From positions 310,001-374,000 of the forward strand of contig CALODL010000033.1 of the NCBI GenBank assembly GCA_942492115.1: a DNA stretch of 64,000 nt. Reading direction: 5' to 3'. The position numbers and the translations under genes were made by a program. The stretch is from CALODL01 sp942492115. Its GTDB lineage: Bacteria > Planctomycetota > Phycisphaerae > UBA1845 > CAIVHJ01. This document shows positions 19,001 through 27,503 of this stretch, in pieces (positions within the stretch are counted from its first letter, which is position 1; every line of letters starts with the position of its first letter). Under the pieces are notes generated by a model. The model had not been told where the DNA came from, searched no databases, and saw only the letters and a program-made list of their open reading frames with translations.

Positions 19001-19537
19001 ATGCGTGAGCAAGTCATTCTTGTCGATGAATCTGATGAGCCGATTGGCACAGCGGAGAAACTCACTGCCCACCGCACGCCCGGCATGCTGCATCGGGCCT
19101 TTTCAGTATTCATCTTCAATACACATGGCGCGGTCCTTCTGCAGCAGCGTGCCTGTACCAAGTATCATTTCGGTGGGCTGTGGTCCAACGCCTGCTGTGG
19201 TCACCCACGACCGGGCGAGACCACACTCGGAGCCGCCGCGCGCCGACTGCATGAGGAGCTTGGTGTTCAAGCTCCACTCGTCGAGCTGTATGCGTTCCAC
19301 TACACGGCAGAGCACCACGACAGCGGCCTGATCGAGCGCGAGATCGATCACGTGTGCGCGGGGCTGCATGATGGTGCTGCGACCCCTGATCCGCAGGAGG
19401 CCAGCGCTGTACGCTGGGTCGATCCGCCTGATCTGCAGGCCGAGCTGAACTCAACGCCGGAGATCTTCACCCCGTGGTTCACGATCACGGCTGCGCGAGC
19501 GGTGCGGGTTTGGCGACGGGTCCACGAAGGGACATGA
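19001..19537 (+). CDS. idi: Isopentenyl-diphosphate delta-isomerase, type 1
   Basis: A protein of 178 residues, the usual bacterial length. It interconverts isopentenyl diphosphate and dimethylallyl diphosphate in isoprenoid synthesis. The Nudix-fold signature is clear: WSNACCGHPRPGET carries the catalytic Cys of the NxxCGHP motif, and EREIDHVCAGL carries the second metal/catalytic Glu block. The N-terminus (VILVDESDEPIGTAEKLTAH) matches the family start, supporting the ATG at 19001 with GGGAGAG upstream. The enzyme complements ispD, dxs and the prenyl synthase in this window, although MEP-pathway organisms do not strictly need it. The gene is convergent with tRNA-Lys, with no free base between them. 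Confidence 0.93.
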   Translation: MREQVILVDESDEPIGTAEKLTAHRTPGMLHRAFSVFIFNTHGAVLLQQRACTKYHFGGLWSNACCGHPRPGETTLGAAARRLHEELGVQAPLVELYAFHYTAEHHDSGLIEREIDHVCAGLHDGAATPDPQEASAVRWVDPPDLQAELNSTPEIFTPWFTITAARAVRVWRRVHEGT

Positions 19538-19610
19538 TGAGGATGCTGGGACTCGAACCCAGGACCCACGGCTTAAAAGGCCGTTGCTCTGCCAACTGAG
19601 CTACATCCTC
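19538..19610 (-). tRNA. tRNA-Lys (TTT anticodon)
   Basis: The minus strand folds as a full cloverleaf. The acceptor stem is GAGGATG/CATCCTC with discriminator A. The D-arm contains AGCTCAGTTGGCAGAGC. The anticodon stem is ACGGC/GCCGT around loop CTTTTAA, giving anticodon TTT. The T-arm is built on GGTTCGAGTCC. No CCA is encoded. It is 73 nt and abuts the idi stop codon. Confidence 0.96.
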
Positions 19611-19682
19611 TGGAGTGGAACGGTGCCCCACTCGTTTCAGAACAGGAGAATCTTAGCGTGGACGGTGGTCGCCCTCAATGAC

Positions 19683-20234
19683 TTATTGAACCGTGGTTCG
19701 ATTGTCGAGTGTGTCGAAGACTTCGGCGACAAGATCACTGTTGTGGTGTACGTGCTGGTAGATGAGGAACAGGGCCCCGAGATTGGCCGTCATGGCCACG
19801 GCGGCGGCGATGAGATGGCTCGTGGCATCCTGGCCATATACACCGCCGGAGTCACTGGCGCGGGCGCCGAGAATCGCCGCGGTCAGCGTCGCTCCAATCG
19901 CAACAGGAATCAGGGCGGTCATTCTGGCCTTGAGACCCTGACTCCGGGGTATGAACGCGTCGTCCAGATGACCCCGCTGGACCGCGGATTTGATCAGCTT
20001 TCCAGTGATGATGAAATAGGTCAGGATCACGCAGTACATCAGGCACGTGAACAGCGTGGTGACGAGCCCCAGGGCGAAATGAACCTTGAACCCGCTGGCG
20101 TCGGTGACGGCCAGACCCGCAACGAAGGCCGCGGTGTTGATCAGCGCATAGCTCAGAGCAAGGCCCACGAGAACGAGCTTCATCAACGACCGCGGCGGTT
20201 CCTCCTTGATCACCTCACGGGCATCACTGTCCAT
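19683..20234 (-). CDS. Hypothetical four-helix membrane protein
   Basis: A protein of 183 residues with a charged N-terminus and about four hydrophobic segments: LVLVGLALSYALINTAAFVA, a second around FALGLVTTLFTCLMYCVIL, a third around MTALIPVAIGATLTAAIL, and a fourth around LIAAAVAMTANLGALFLIY. The family is not recognised. The start at 20234 overlaps the stop of the upstream lipoprotein gene by 11 bases, so the two are probably co-translated. An earlier ATG at 20255 is possible. The paired lipoprotein suggests an envelope role, but no function can be assigned. Confidence 0.65.
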   Translation of the reverse strand: MDSDAREVIKEEPPRSLMKLVLVGLALSYALINTAAFVAGLAVTDASGFKVHFALGLVTTLFTCLMYCVILTYFIITGKLIKSAVQRGHLDDAFIPRSQGLKARMTALIPVAIGATLTAAILGARASDSGGVYGQDATSHLIAAAVAMTANLGALFLIYQHVHHNSDLVAEVFDTLDNRTTVQ

Positions 20235-21135
20235 GCGGGGGCTCAGGAATGTCATCTGCCGGCGGCGTCTGAGGCATGGGTTGTCCGATTGCTCCGGCCG
20301 GCGAGGCCACCGGCTGACTGCGATAACTCTCGACCGGGCCGATCTGGGTGAGCTGCTTGATACGCTCGGTGGCCCATCTGAGGTTCGAGCTGTTGTCCTT
20401 TTCGGTGGCGAGGACAGCCCGATACAACTCCAGAGCCTTCTGCCGTTCGTGCAGTCGCAAATCATAGACCACCGCAGCCTGGAATCGTGCAGGGTGCGGC
20501 GTGGCTGGATCCCACGTCCAGGCCCGTTCGTACCACTGGACGGCGATACCGTCTTCACCCTTGAAATACTCTTTGTGTAACTCGCCACAGTAGTACGCGG
20601 CGTCATCGATCTTGTCGCTGCTGGGGTATTCACGAATCAGCTGCTTGAACATCTGCAGTGCTTCGATCATCTGTGTTTCACTGTAAATGCCGGGGATGCC
20701 ATGTCCGGCGTTTCTGGCCTTGGTCACGGCTGCGGCGAACAATGCATCGGCATCAGGATCCTGATCCACGGGCTGCAGGTCGAGACGAGCCAGCTCGCTG
20801 TCGAGCAGGTAGTGGTACGGACGCACCCGCTGCAAGCCGCTCAACTCATTCTGGGCCCACTTGCGCTTCTCGGAATAACCGCGATCCTGGTAGTACTCAG
20901 CAAGGTCGCGCAGCGTTCGACTGTACATTGTGCGGTGATAGAGCAATTGCTCGACGAGATCGACCTCTGACATTTGGGCCAGCGTCATCTCGGACTGTCG
21001 GGCAATTTCCACCGACTCCATGGAGGTGACCGGAGCTCCGGCCACCGGGCGGCCACGCTTCAGTCCATCCGTCCGGCATCCGCCGGCCACGATGCATACG
21101 ACGGCAATCATCCAAGCTCTCTCTGCTACCTTCAT
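20224..21135 (-). CDS. TPR-like lipoprotein (BamD/YfiO-like architecture)
   Basis: A protein of 303 residues. The ATG at 21135 follows AAAGGAGTTTGCA. The N-terminus has a lipoprotein signal, with lipobox VAGGC placing the lipidated Cys at residue 20. The body is helical and repeat-like. Segments such as EALQMFKQLIREYPSSDKID and DDAAYYCGELHKEYFKGED resemble the TPR units of outer-membrane assembly lipoproteins such as BamD, and the C-terminus is Pro-rich. It is probably anchored in the outer membrane facing the periplasm. Equating it with BamD would need structure comparison. It lies 85 bases downstream of ispD. Confidence 0.72.
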   Translation of the reverse strand: MKVAERAWMIAVVCIVAGGCRTDGLKRGRPVAGAPVTSMESVEIARQSEMTLAQMSEVDLVEQLLYHRTMYSRTLRDLAEYYQDRGYSEKRKWAQNELSGLQRVRPYHYLLDSELARLDLQPVDQDPDADALFAAAVTKARNAGHGIPGIYSETQMIEALQMFKQLIREYPSSDKIDDAAYYCGELHKEYFKGEDGIAVQWYERAWTWDPATPHPARFQAAVVYDLRLHERQKALELYRAVLATEKDNSSNLRWATERIKQLTQIGPVESYRSQPVASPAGAIGQPMPQTPPADDIPEPPHGQ

Positions 21136-21220
21136 TGCAAACTCCTTTTGCTGTGCGGGGCCGGGGGCCGGGGGCACCTACTCCTGTTCGTCGATCCGTG
21201 CTGCTGCAGCACACGACTGC

Positions 21221-21955
21221 TCACCACTGGGCCTCTTCGAACGGCCCACGCGGGCTACTGGGCCGAACCTTGGGACGCGATTTTAGGATGGCAGCGGCCA
21301 AAGCGATATCCCCAGGGAACGTGATCTTCAGATTGCTCGAGTCCGACTCGACGATTCTGACCGGGTGGCCGGCTGCAGAGACCACCCCGGCGTCGTCCGT
21401 GGCGGGGTCCGTTTCGTCGACGGTTTCGTATGCGCTGACGAGGATCTCACGCTTGAACACCTGCGGTGTCTGGGCCTCGTACAGGCCGACGCGGGCAGCG
21501 TCGCCCGCAACGTGTTTGGCATCGTCGACCCGCTTCAGGGTTCCAGTCACGGGTGCCGCCAGAATGGCCGCACCGTGCTCAGCGGCAGCCGTGAATACGC
21601 GATCGATCATATTGGCGGTCACACACACGCGCACGGCGTCATGGACAGCGATGAACGGGACATCGTCGCGGACTCCGGCCAGCGCCGACTTGACGGTCAA
21701 CGCCCGTGTGGCACCGCCGGTTGCCAGACGCACCCCCATGAATCCGAGGTTCGGCCCGAATTGATTCTTGATCATGTCCTCGTCTTCTGGATCCACTGCC
21801 AGAATGACCTGTGCGACGTCGTCGCGATTGACGAACAATTCGAGCGTGCGCAAGAAAATCGGTCGGCCATCCAGCTTGGCATAGGGTTTCTTGTCCTTGC
21901 CACCGAAGCGCTGTGACTTGCCTGCCGCGGCCACGATGACGGCGTAGGTGGACAT
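21221..21955 (-). CDS. ispD: 2-C-methyl-D-erythritol 4-phosphate cytidylyltransferase
   Basis: A protein of 244 residues, close to the usual 230. It transfers CMP from CTP to MEP in the third step of the MEP isoprenoid pathway. Visible motifs are the N-terminal nucleotide loop VAAAGKSQRFGG with the following KPYAKL, the HDAVR block, QTPQVFKREI, TDDAGVV and NLKITFPGDIALA, in family order. The C-terminal 20 residues extend beyond the usual end. It starts nine bases after the stop of the PIN/TRAM membrane gene, an arrangement seen widely in bacteria. Confidence 0.93.
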   Translation of the reverse strand: MSTYAVIVAAAGKSQRFGGKDKKPYAKLDGRPIFLRTLELFVNRDDVAQVILAVDPEDEDMIKNQFGPNLGFMGVRLATGGATRALTVKSALAGVRDDVPFIAVHDAVRVCVTANMIDRVFTAAAEHGAAILAAPVTGTLKRVDDAKHVAGDAARVGLYEAQTPQVFKREILVSAYETVDETDPATDDAGVVSAAGHPVRIVESDSSNLKITFPGDIALAAAILKSRPKVRPSSPRGPFEEAQW

Positions 21956-21964
21956 ACGGCTCTC

Positions 21965-23020
21965 CTATCTCTGCCGCTTGCGGTCATTCGCGGATTCATC
22001 AGTACGCCCGAAGACCATCCGGCCTGCCGACGTCTGCAACACGCTGGTGACCGTCAGATCGACATCATCACCCACGTACTCCCGCGCGCCGCCGACAACG
22101 ACCATGGTGCCATCCTCGAGGTAGCCCACGCCCTGGTCCGGCTCTTCACCCGGCTTGACGATCTTGATGCTCATCCTTTCGCCGGGCAGAAAAACAGGCT
22201 TCAGTGCATTGGCCAGGTCATTGATGTTGATGACCGTCACCCCGCGAAGCTGGGCAACTTTGTTGAGATTATAATCATTGGTCATGATTCGGCCGTCAAG
22301 CTGTTGCGCCAGCGAGACGAGCATTTGATCGACGCCCTCGGCAGCCAGTTCCGCCGGGATTTCAACGTCAAGAATGCGGATATCGACTTTATCGTTGGAC
22401 TGCAGGCCATTGAGTATGTCGAGGCCACGACGCCCGCGGTTGCGTTTGAGCTTGTCGGAGCTGTCGGCGACCAGTTGTAACTCATGGAGCACGAAACGCG
22501 GCAGAATCAGCTCGTTTTCGATGATCTTGGTTTCGGCAATGTCGGCGATGCGCCCGTCAATGACCACTGAAGTGTCGAGAATGACCGGGCGACCGCCCTT
22601 CTTCTGCTTGGTGAACTCGACGTACGGAATAATGAAGCGGATGTCGTCTTTGGTCTGGATGATGAAGCTGATCGCGAAGTAACAGCACACGATTCCCAGG
22701 CTCAACTTCACCGTCTTGACGAGCATTTCGGGTGGCTGCGGAGTTCCGGTCATGACCAGATCGACAACGAGGGACAACCCGTACGCGCCCACCATGCCAA
22801 CCACCAGCCCGAAGAACACACCCGACAACGCCGGGAGCGACTTACTGGGCAAGAGAATGTCGAGGGTGACAACGGTGACGCCGAAGACGAGGAACATGGG
22901 GATGACCAGACCGACGGGCAGCCAATCCGGTCGGGCCGGCGAATCCATGAAACGCACGGCGACGCCAGCCAGGAGGATGACGAAGACGATGCGTAAGACG
23001 TTGAAGACGTTGAGGAACAT
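21965..23020 (-). CDS. PIN/TRAM domain membrane protein (YacL family)
   Basis: A protein of 351 residues starting at MFLNVFNVLRIVF; the start is chosen by homology pattern because the ribosome site is weak. About four transmembrane helices occupy residues 5-130. A PIN nuclease domain follows (PVILDTSVVIDGRIADI, with acidic residues through RIMTNDYNLNKVAQL), then a TRAM RNA-binding domain (EEPDQGVGYLEDGTMVVV). The order TM-PIN-TRAM is the YacL family, predicted membrane-anchored RNases. Its position directly before ispD is a conserved operon arrangement in several phyla (family knowledge). Confidence 0.88.
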   Translation of the reverse strand: MFLNVFNVLRIVFVILLAGVAVRFMDSPARPDWLPVGLVIPMFLVFGVTVVTLDILLPSKSLPALSGVFFGLVVGMVGAYGLSLVVDLVMTGTPQPPEMLVKTVKLSLGIVCCYFAISFIIQTKDDIRFIIPYVEFTKQKKGGRPVILDTSVVIDGRIADIAETKIIENELILPRFVLHELQLVADSSDKLKRNRGRRGLDILNGLQSNDKVDIRILDVEIPAELAAEGVDQMLVSLAQQLDGRIMTNDYNLNKVAQLRGVTVININDLANALKPVFLPGERMSIKIVKPGEEPDQGVGYLEDGTMVVVGGAREYVGDDVDLTVTSVLQTSAGRMVFGRTDESANDRKRQR

Positions 23021-23158
23021 AATGAGCCGTAATAACCTGCAGTACAAGTATATACCGCCGGTTGCAGGGTTCCTCAACGCCACATCCGTGTTGATGCGCA
23101 GTTATTTTGTGATTGCCGAACAACTCACAACCTGGCGGTTGCGTTTCGTCGGGGGCGT

Positions 23159-24882
23159 TCAGTCGAGAAAACCACGGTCACGCGTGGGGGCGCGAGCCCG
23201 TTCGGCGCTGGCTCCGGCAGCGCGGGCTTCGTCCCGCATCAGTTCTGCGAGGACTGCATCCCCGCCCTCGCCGATCGCCAGGTGGAACGCGCGGGCCGCC
23301 GCATCCGGGTCGCCACCGAGCCAGGTGAGGTAACCGAGCAGGAACCATCCTGCGCGGTCGTCGCTCTGATTGGCGAGCAGCGCTTCGAGCGCCGCGGTGT
23401 GGGCTGCCAGGGCCTCGGGTGTTCCGTAGAACGTGGAGAGATCGAAGCCGCTGTAGATGAGATCGGGTTCCGTACGCAACGCAGTCGTGATGCTGTCGAA
23501 GGCGATGTCATGTTGTCCCTGGGCCAGGTATGCCAGACCGTATCCGATACGACTGGCCGCATCCTGCGGGTCGACCAGGATGGCCTCCACGAAGTCTTTG
23601 CGGGCGGCGAGGTAGTTGCCGTCGGCGAAATTGTTCTGACCGCTCTCGACGAACGGTCGTGCAGCCGGGCTGGCCCACTCGAACAGTTCGATCGGTGCCG
23701 CGGCCATCTGTGTTGGATTCGATGCGGGGTGGGTGTCGCGGTCAATGCCGGCGAACGGAGCGTGACTGTCGTCTTCGGCGACCCCGTTTGCGAAGATGGT
23801 GTTGTTGACCGTGTTGTCGATGGGAGCTGGAAGTCCGGCATATCCGCCGTACGGATAGCCGGAACATTGCAGATCGCATGCGCCGAAACCGTACGTCGAG
23901 CCGTAACGACCGTAACCAAGGCCTATACTGAAACCCGATCCGGCATAGCCGCTGTACCCGACGGCGGAGCCGTAGTATCCACTGTCATAGCCGTAGTTGC
24001 CGTAGAGTCCACCATACCCATATCCATACCCGTAGTTGGGATAACCGTAGTAATTCCTGTAGCGACCATATGGACCGAAGCTTCCCCAGTAGTAGCCGAC
24101 AAATCCTCCGACCACGAGCGCGGCGATGACCTGCCCGTTATCGCTCCACAGCGACCGGGTTCTGTCGACCAGGGTGTTGGCGCCGCTGATGCCGGCAGTC
24201 TGCGTGCTCCCGAGCGCTTCTGTTGTGACGCCGCGAATCTGGCGTCCGCGGGTGCGCGTCGAGGTTGTACGGGTCGCCGCGATGCGTGGACGCCGACCGC
24301 TGCGGCGTGTGGTGAATCCCTGTGTTGTTCTGCTCGACGGCCGGGAGGCGGTGGTGCGCGTCGTGCGGGCGACGGCCTGATCGAGCCCCGGCACCGTACC
24401 CGGAAATGGACGTCGCGCCTGTTGGCGCGGTCGCTCGGACGGCGCGGTCGCGCGCCGCTGGTCCGCACCGACCACGCGCGGGGCCGAGTGTGGACGGCTG
24501 GGCGCTCGCGTTGCGGAACGGATTCGCGAGCGCCGGCCCAGGTTGGGCTGCCGCGTCACGCGCGGGGGCGTACTTCGTGTGACGGGTCGCCGGATCGGGG
24601 GCCGCAGACCGGTTCGTGCGCGCGGCACCGCTCGCGTCGATCCGTGCCGGTTCGCGCGCGGCACGACAGCGAGCGCCGCGCCGGTCGTTGGGCTGCGCGG
24701 CGCGTGGGGCGTGGGCGCGCGCTGGATACCCGTCGGGGGGTCCGGGCACGAACGGTACTTCGGCTGGTTCGTCCGCGGTTGCCCGCGGAACGTCGCCGGC
24801 CAGCTGCCTCGAGAACGGGCGTGCCAGCCATGATGAGCACGAGTGCAAGTGCGAGGACACGGCTCTGCGGTGTGCTGTTCAT
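23159..24882 (-). CDS. Secreted Gly/Tyr-rich and TPR protein, apparent frameshift near the N-terminus
   Basis: The C-terminal 400 residues are read in one frame. An Arg/Thr/Ser-rich region comes first, then a hydrophobic strand (VIAALVVGGFVGYYWG). A Gly/Tyr-rich low-complexity segment follows (GYPNYGYGYGYGGLYGNYGY), and then a TPR-like C-terminus (NYLAARKDFVEAILVDPQDA). That frame extends upstream to 24976 but has no signal peptide. A different frame starting at ATG 24882 has GGTGGAG upstream and a clear signal peptide (MNSTPQSRVLALALVLIMAG, cut near LEAAG), and stays open to 24556. The simplest reading is one secreted protein with a one-base shift between about 24560 and 24800. Function is unknown; Gly/Tyr-rich segments suggest a surface or coat role. 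Confidence 0.6.
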
Positions 24883-25003
24883 GGCGAAGCTCTCCACCGG
24901 GGCATAGTTGACGATTGTTAACTACTGCCAGGGTAACACGATCCGGGGTCAGGACGCAAGGAGCAGCCTGGACCACGATTTCAACCAGCCGGGAGCCTTC
25001 ATG

Positions 25004-25720
25004 TTACGCTTTTTTGGGCGACCGTTGGGCCGTTTTTTTGATGGGACGCCCGACCGTCTCGGCGTTGAACGCCGAGGGGCACCACCTGGCAAGGGCGCAG
25101 TCCTCACAATCCGGACGACGGGCCGTGCACACCCCCCGCCCGTGCCAGATCATGGCGTGGGACCAGAACGTCCATGACCTTCTTGGCAGGACCTCCATGA
25201 GATCACGCTCGATCTTCACGGCGTCCTTGCTGTCCCGGCTGCTCCAGGTGAGTCGGAGCCGGTGCGCGATACGCCCGACGTGCGTGTCCACGACGACACC
25301 CTCGTTCTTGCCGAACCAGGTTCCGAGGACGACATTGGCGGTCTTGCGGGCGACGCCGGGCAGTTCGATCAGGGCATCGAGGTCGTCCGGGACCTCTCCC
25401 GTGTACTTGTCCACGAGGATGCGGCAGGTGCCCTGGATGTTCCTGGCCTTCTGGCGATAGAACCCCGATGCGTGGATATCCTGTTCGAGCTCGGTCAACG
25501 CCACCTTCAGGAAATCAGCGGGCTTCGTGTACTTGCGGTACAGCGCTGCCGTAACCCGATTGACGTTGTCGTCCGTCGACTGCGCAGACAGGATCGTTGA
25601 GATGAGCAACTGCCATGCGCTGTCGTGAACCAGCGCGCACTCGGCGTTCGCGTACTTGCGCCGCAAGATCGTCAGAATCTTGCGGGCACGGGCCTGTCTG
25701 TCGGCGGACGACTCGGGCAT
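25004..25720 (-). CDS. nth: Endonuclease III (DNA glycosylase/AP lyase)
   Basis: A protein of 238 residues. It removes oxidised pyrimidines and cleaves at abasic sites in base excision repair. Helix-hairpin-helix LPGVARKTANVVLG supplies the catalytic Lys, and VVVDTHVGRIAHRL supplies the catalytic Asp. The C-terminal 4Fe-4S cluster is complete: GVCTARRPDCEDCALARWC gives C-x6-C-x2-C-x5-C. A short basic tail follows. It begins 12 bases after the stop of mrp, so it probably shares its transcript. That also puts it next to an iron-sulfur carrier, which is fitting for an Fe-S enzyme. Confidence 0.94.
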   Translation of the reverse strand: MPESSADRQARARKILTILRRKYANAECALVHDSAWQLLISTILSAQSTDDNVNRVTAALYRKYTKPADFLKVALTELEQDIHASGFYRQKARNIQGTCRILVDKYTGEVPDDLDALIELPGVARKTANVVLGTWFGKNEGVVVDTHVGRIAHRLRLTWSSRDSKDAVKIERDLMEVLPRRSWTFWSHAMIWHGRGVCTARRPDCEDCALARWCPSAFNAETVGRPIKKTAQRSPKKA

Positions 25721-25732
25721 GGCTGACGGTGG

Positions 25733-26818
25733 CTAGCGTTCGATGGTCAACGTCGGTTGACGAACCTGCAGCATGTTCTTGACGCTGATGCGCCCCGCCG
25801 CGGCTCCGACGACCTCGTCAATGGCCTTTGAGACATGGTTCTCCGTATCGGTGAAGTTGAGCAAGGGAGTGCCCTGGTCACCATGGACGCGGACCTTGAG
25901 GTCAAGCGGGATGGCACCGAGGAACGGTACCTTCAATTCATCTGCGGCCTTGTGCGCTCCGCCATGATCGAAGATTTCTTCACGGTGGCCACATTGGGGG
26001 CACAGATAATAACTCATGTTCTCGATGATACCGAGACAGGGAATGTTGAGTTTCTGGTACATCAGAATGGCTCGCGAGGCATCGAGCAGAGCCACATCCT
26101 GCGGCGTACACACGACGATCGCCCCGGTGAGCGGGATCGATTGGGCCAGCGTCAGGGGAACGTCGCCCGTACCGGGGGGCAGGTCGACGATCAGGTAGTC
26201 GAGTTCGCCCCAGTCGACCTGTTCGAGGAACTGCTTGACGACGCCATGAACCATTGGGCCGCGCCACACCATCGCCTGGTTGCGGTCCACCATGAAGCCC
26301 ATGCTCATGATCTTGACGTCGTGCGCTTCGATCGGCAGGATCTTGTCATCCTTGACATAGGGCTTGCCGTCTTCGACCCCCATCAACTTGGGGATGCTCG
26401 GGCCATACACGTCAGCATCCATCAATCCGACCCGGGCGCCCTTGCGTTGTAATCCGGTCGCGAGGATGACCGACGCGGTACTCTTGCCGACCCCGCCCTT
26501 GCCGGAACCGACTGCGATGATGTTGGCCACGCCCGGAATGCCCGATTGTTGCATGGGCGCGTGGGCGCGAACCTGAGCGCTCCATTCCAGCTCGACTTGC
26601 TCGACGCCACTGATGCGTTTGACGGCGGTGCTGACGTCGTTGCCGATCTGATCCTTCAACGGGCACGCCGGCGTGGTCAGCTCGACGTGGACCTTGACAT
26701 GGCCATCGCAGATCGCAACGTTCTTAATCATGTTCAACGTGACCAGATCCTTGTGCAGCTCGGGGTCGTTGACCGTCCGCAGCTGTTCGAGAACCTGCTC
26801 TTTTGTGACCTCGGGCAT
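25733..26818 (-). CDS. apbC: Mrp/NBP35-type iron-sulfur carrier ATPase
   Basis: A protein of 361 residues. The ATG at 26818 has GGAGACAAGC upstream. Residues 1-80 form a MIP18-like domain (NDPELHKDLVTLNMIKNV and TTPACPLKDQ). The deviant Walker A motif GSGKGGVGKSTAS lies near residue 110, then DADVYGPSIPKLMG, MVWRGPM and DYLIVDLPPGTGD. The Fe-S site is CPQCGH. Family members bind and transfer 4Fe-4S clusters in the cytoplasm. The downstream gene nth encodes an Fe-S enzyme. Confidence 0.92.
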   Translation of the reverse strand: MPEVTKEQVLEQLRTVNDPELHKDLVTLNMIKNVAICDGHVKVHVELTTPACPLKDQIGNDVSTAVKRISGVEQVELEWSAQVRAHAPMQQSGIPGVANIIAVGSGKGGVGKSTASVILATGLQRKGARVGLMDADVYGPSIPKLMGVEDGKPYVKDDKILPIEAHDVKIMSMGFMVDRNQAMVWRGPMVHGVVKQFLEQVDWGELDYLIVDLPPGTGDVPLTLAQSIPLTGAIVVCTPQDVALLDASRAILMYQKLNIPCLGIIENMSYYLCPQCGHREEIFDHGGAHKAADELKVPFLGAIPLDLKVRVHGDQGTPLLNFTDTENHVSKAIDEVVGAAAGRISVKNMLQVRQPTLTIER

Positions 26819-26967
26819 TGCTTGTCTCCGAAGACCCGCCACCTTTCTGCAAGTGGCGAGCCACACGCTGTGTTCAGTTCAGTGATTGTATGGCGCACCC
26901 TAGCAGATTGTGCGGGGTTGGACCACGCGACGCCGTCCGGCAAGACCGACGCTCGATTCGCAGGTCG

Positions 26968-27468
26968 CTACGGCGGGTCGATATTGTTTTCCCGAGCAAT
27001 CTGGCACAGTCTTTCGGCGTGCTCGACGCCTTCGTCGGCCAGTTCACGGAAGAGGTCTTTGATTTCGGGTTCGGTGATATGCGGTTCCATCAGGTCGTAA
27101 AACGAGGCCGTCTTACGCTCGGCCACAATGACCGCACGCAGAGCATCCTCGAAACTCTTGCGGTCCGTAATGCTGAACTTGCGTGGGCCGCTCTCGACCA
27201 TACCTTTCTCTTCGGCCGTTAACACAAACTTCTCGCCGGAGAAGTACTTGTCGAGCAGCCCCTGGAGGCGCCCGTGGTGTTCCTGTTCTTCCGCGACCAT
27301 CTCGCTGAATTCTTCGAGATCCTGCGGCCGTTCAGCTTTCTCCGACAGGAGCAGATAACGGTAGGCAGCCATGTTTTCGCCAAAGCACCCGAGTGTCAGG
27401 GCTTTGGCGGTACCAAGCGTCTCCAGGAAAGCGGCGTCCATGAACAGGGATGTACCAGAGACTCGCAT
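26968..27468 (-). CDS. Ferritin-like (rubrerythrin-type) diiron protein
   Basis: A protein of 166 residues from the ATG at 27468 (starts at 27477 or 27441 are alternatives). A four-helix bundle is indicated, with four metal-ligand segments in order: ENMAAYRYLL, EEQEHHGRLQ, AERKTASFYDLM and DEGVEHAERL. Each has an acidic residue and the second and fourth have ExxH. This is the rubrerythrin/ferritin-like diiron pattern without a rubredoxin domain. A role in peroxide handling or iron metabolism is likely but not proven. It lies between a DsbD-like transporter (35 bases away) and mrp (149 bases), a redox and metal neighbourhood. Confidence 0.78.
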   Translation of the reverse strand: MRVSGTSLFMDAAFLETLGTAKALTLGCFGENMAAYRYLLLSEKAERPQDLEEFSEMVAEEQEHHGRLQGLLDKYFSGEKFVLTAEEKGMVESGPRKFSITDRKSFEDALRAVIVAERKTASFYDLMEPHITEPEIKDLFRELADEGVEHAERLCQIARENNIDPP

Positions 27469-27503
27469 GACGGGCAAGGGCCGTCGGCGTCGAGAGCGGC
27501 GGA

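Noticed and set aside
18948..19331. A strong ribosome site and ATG at 18948 as the real start of idi or of a leader gene
   Set aside because: It is out of frame with idi, and idi from 19001 already has the full family N-terminus. The alternative frame has no recognisable content.
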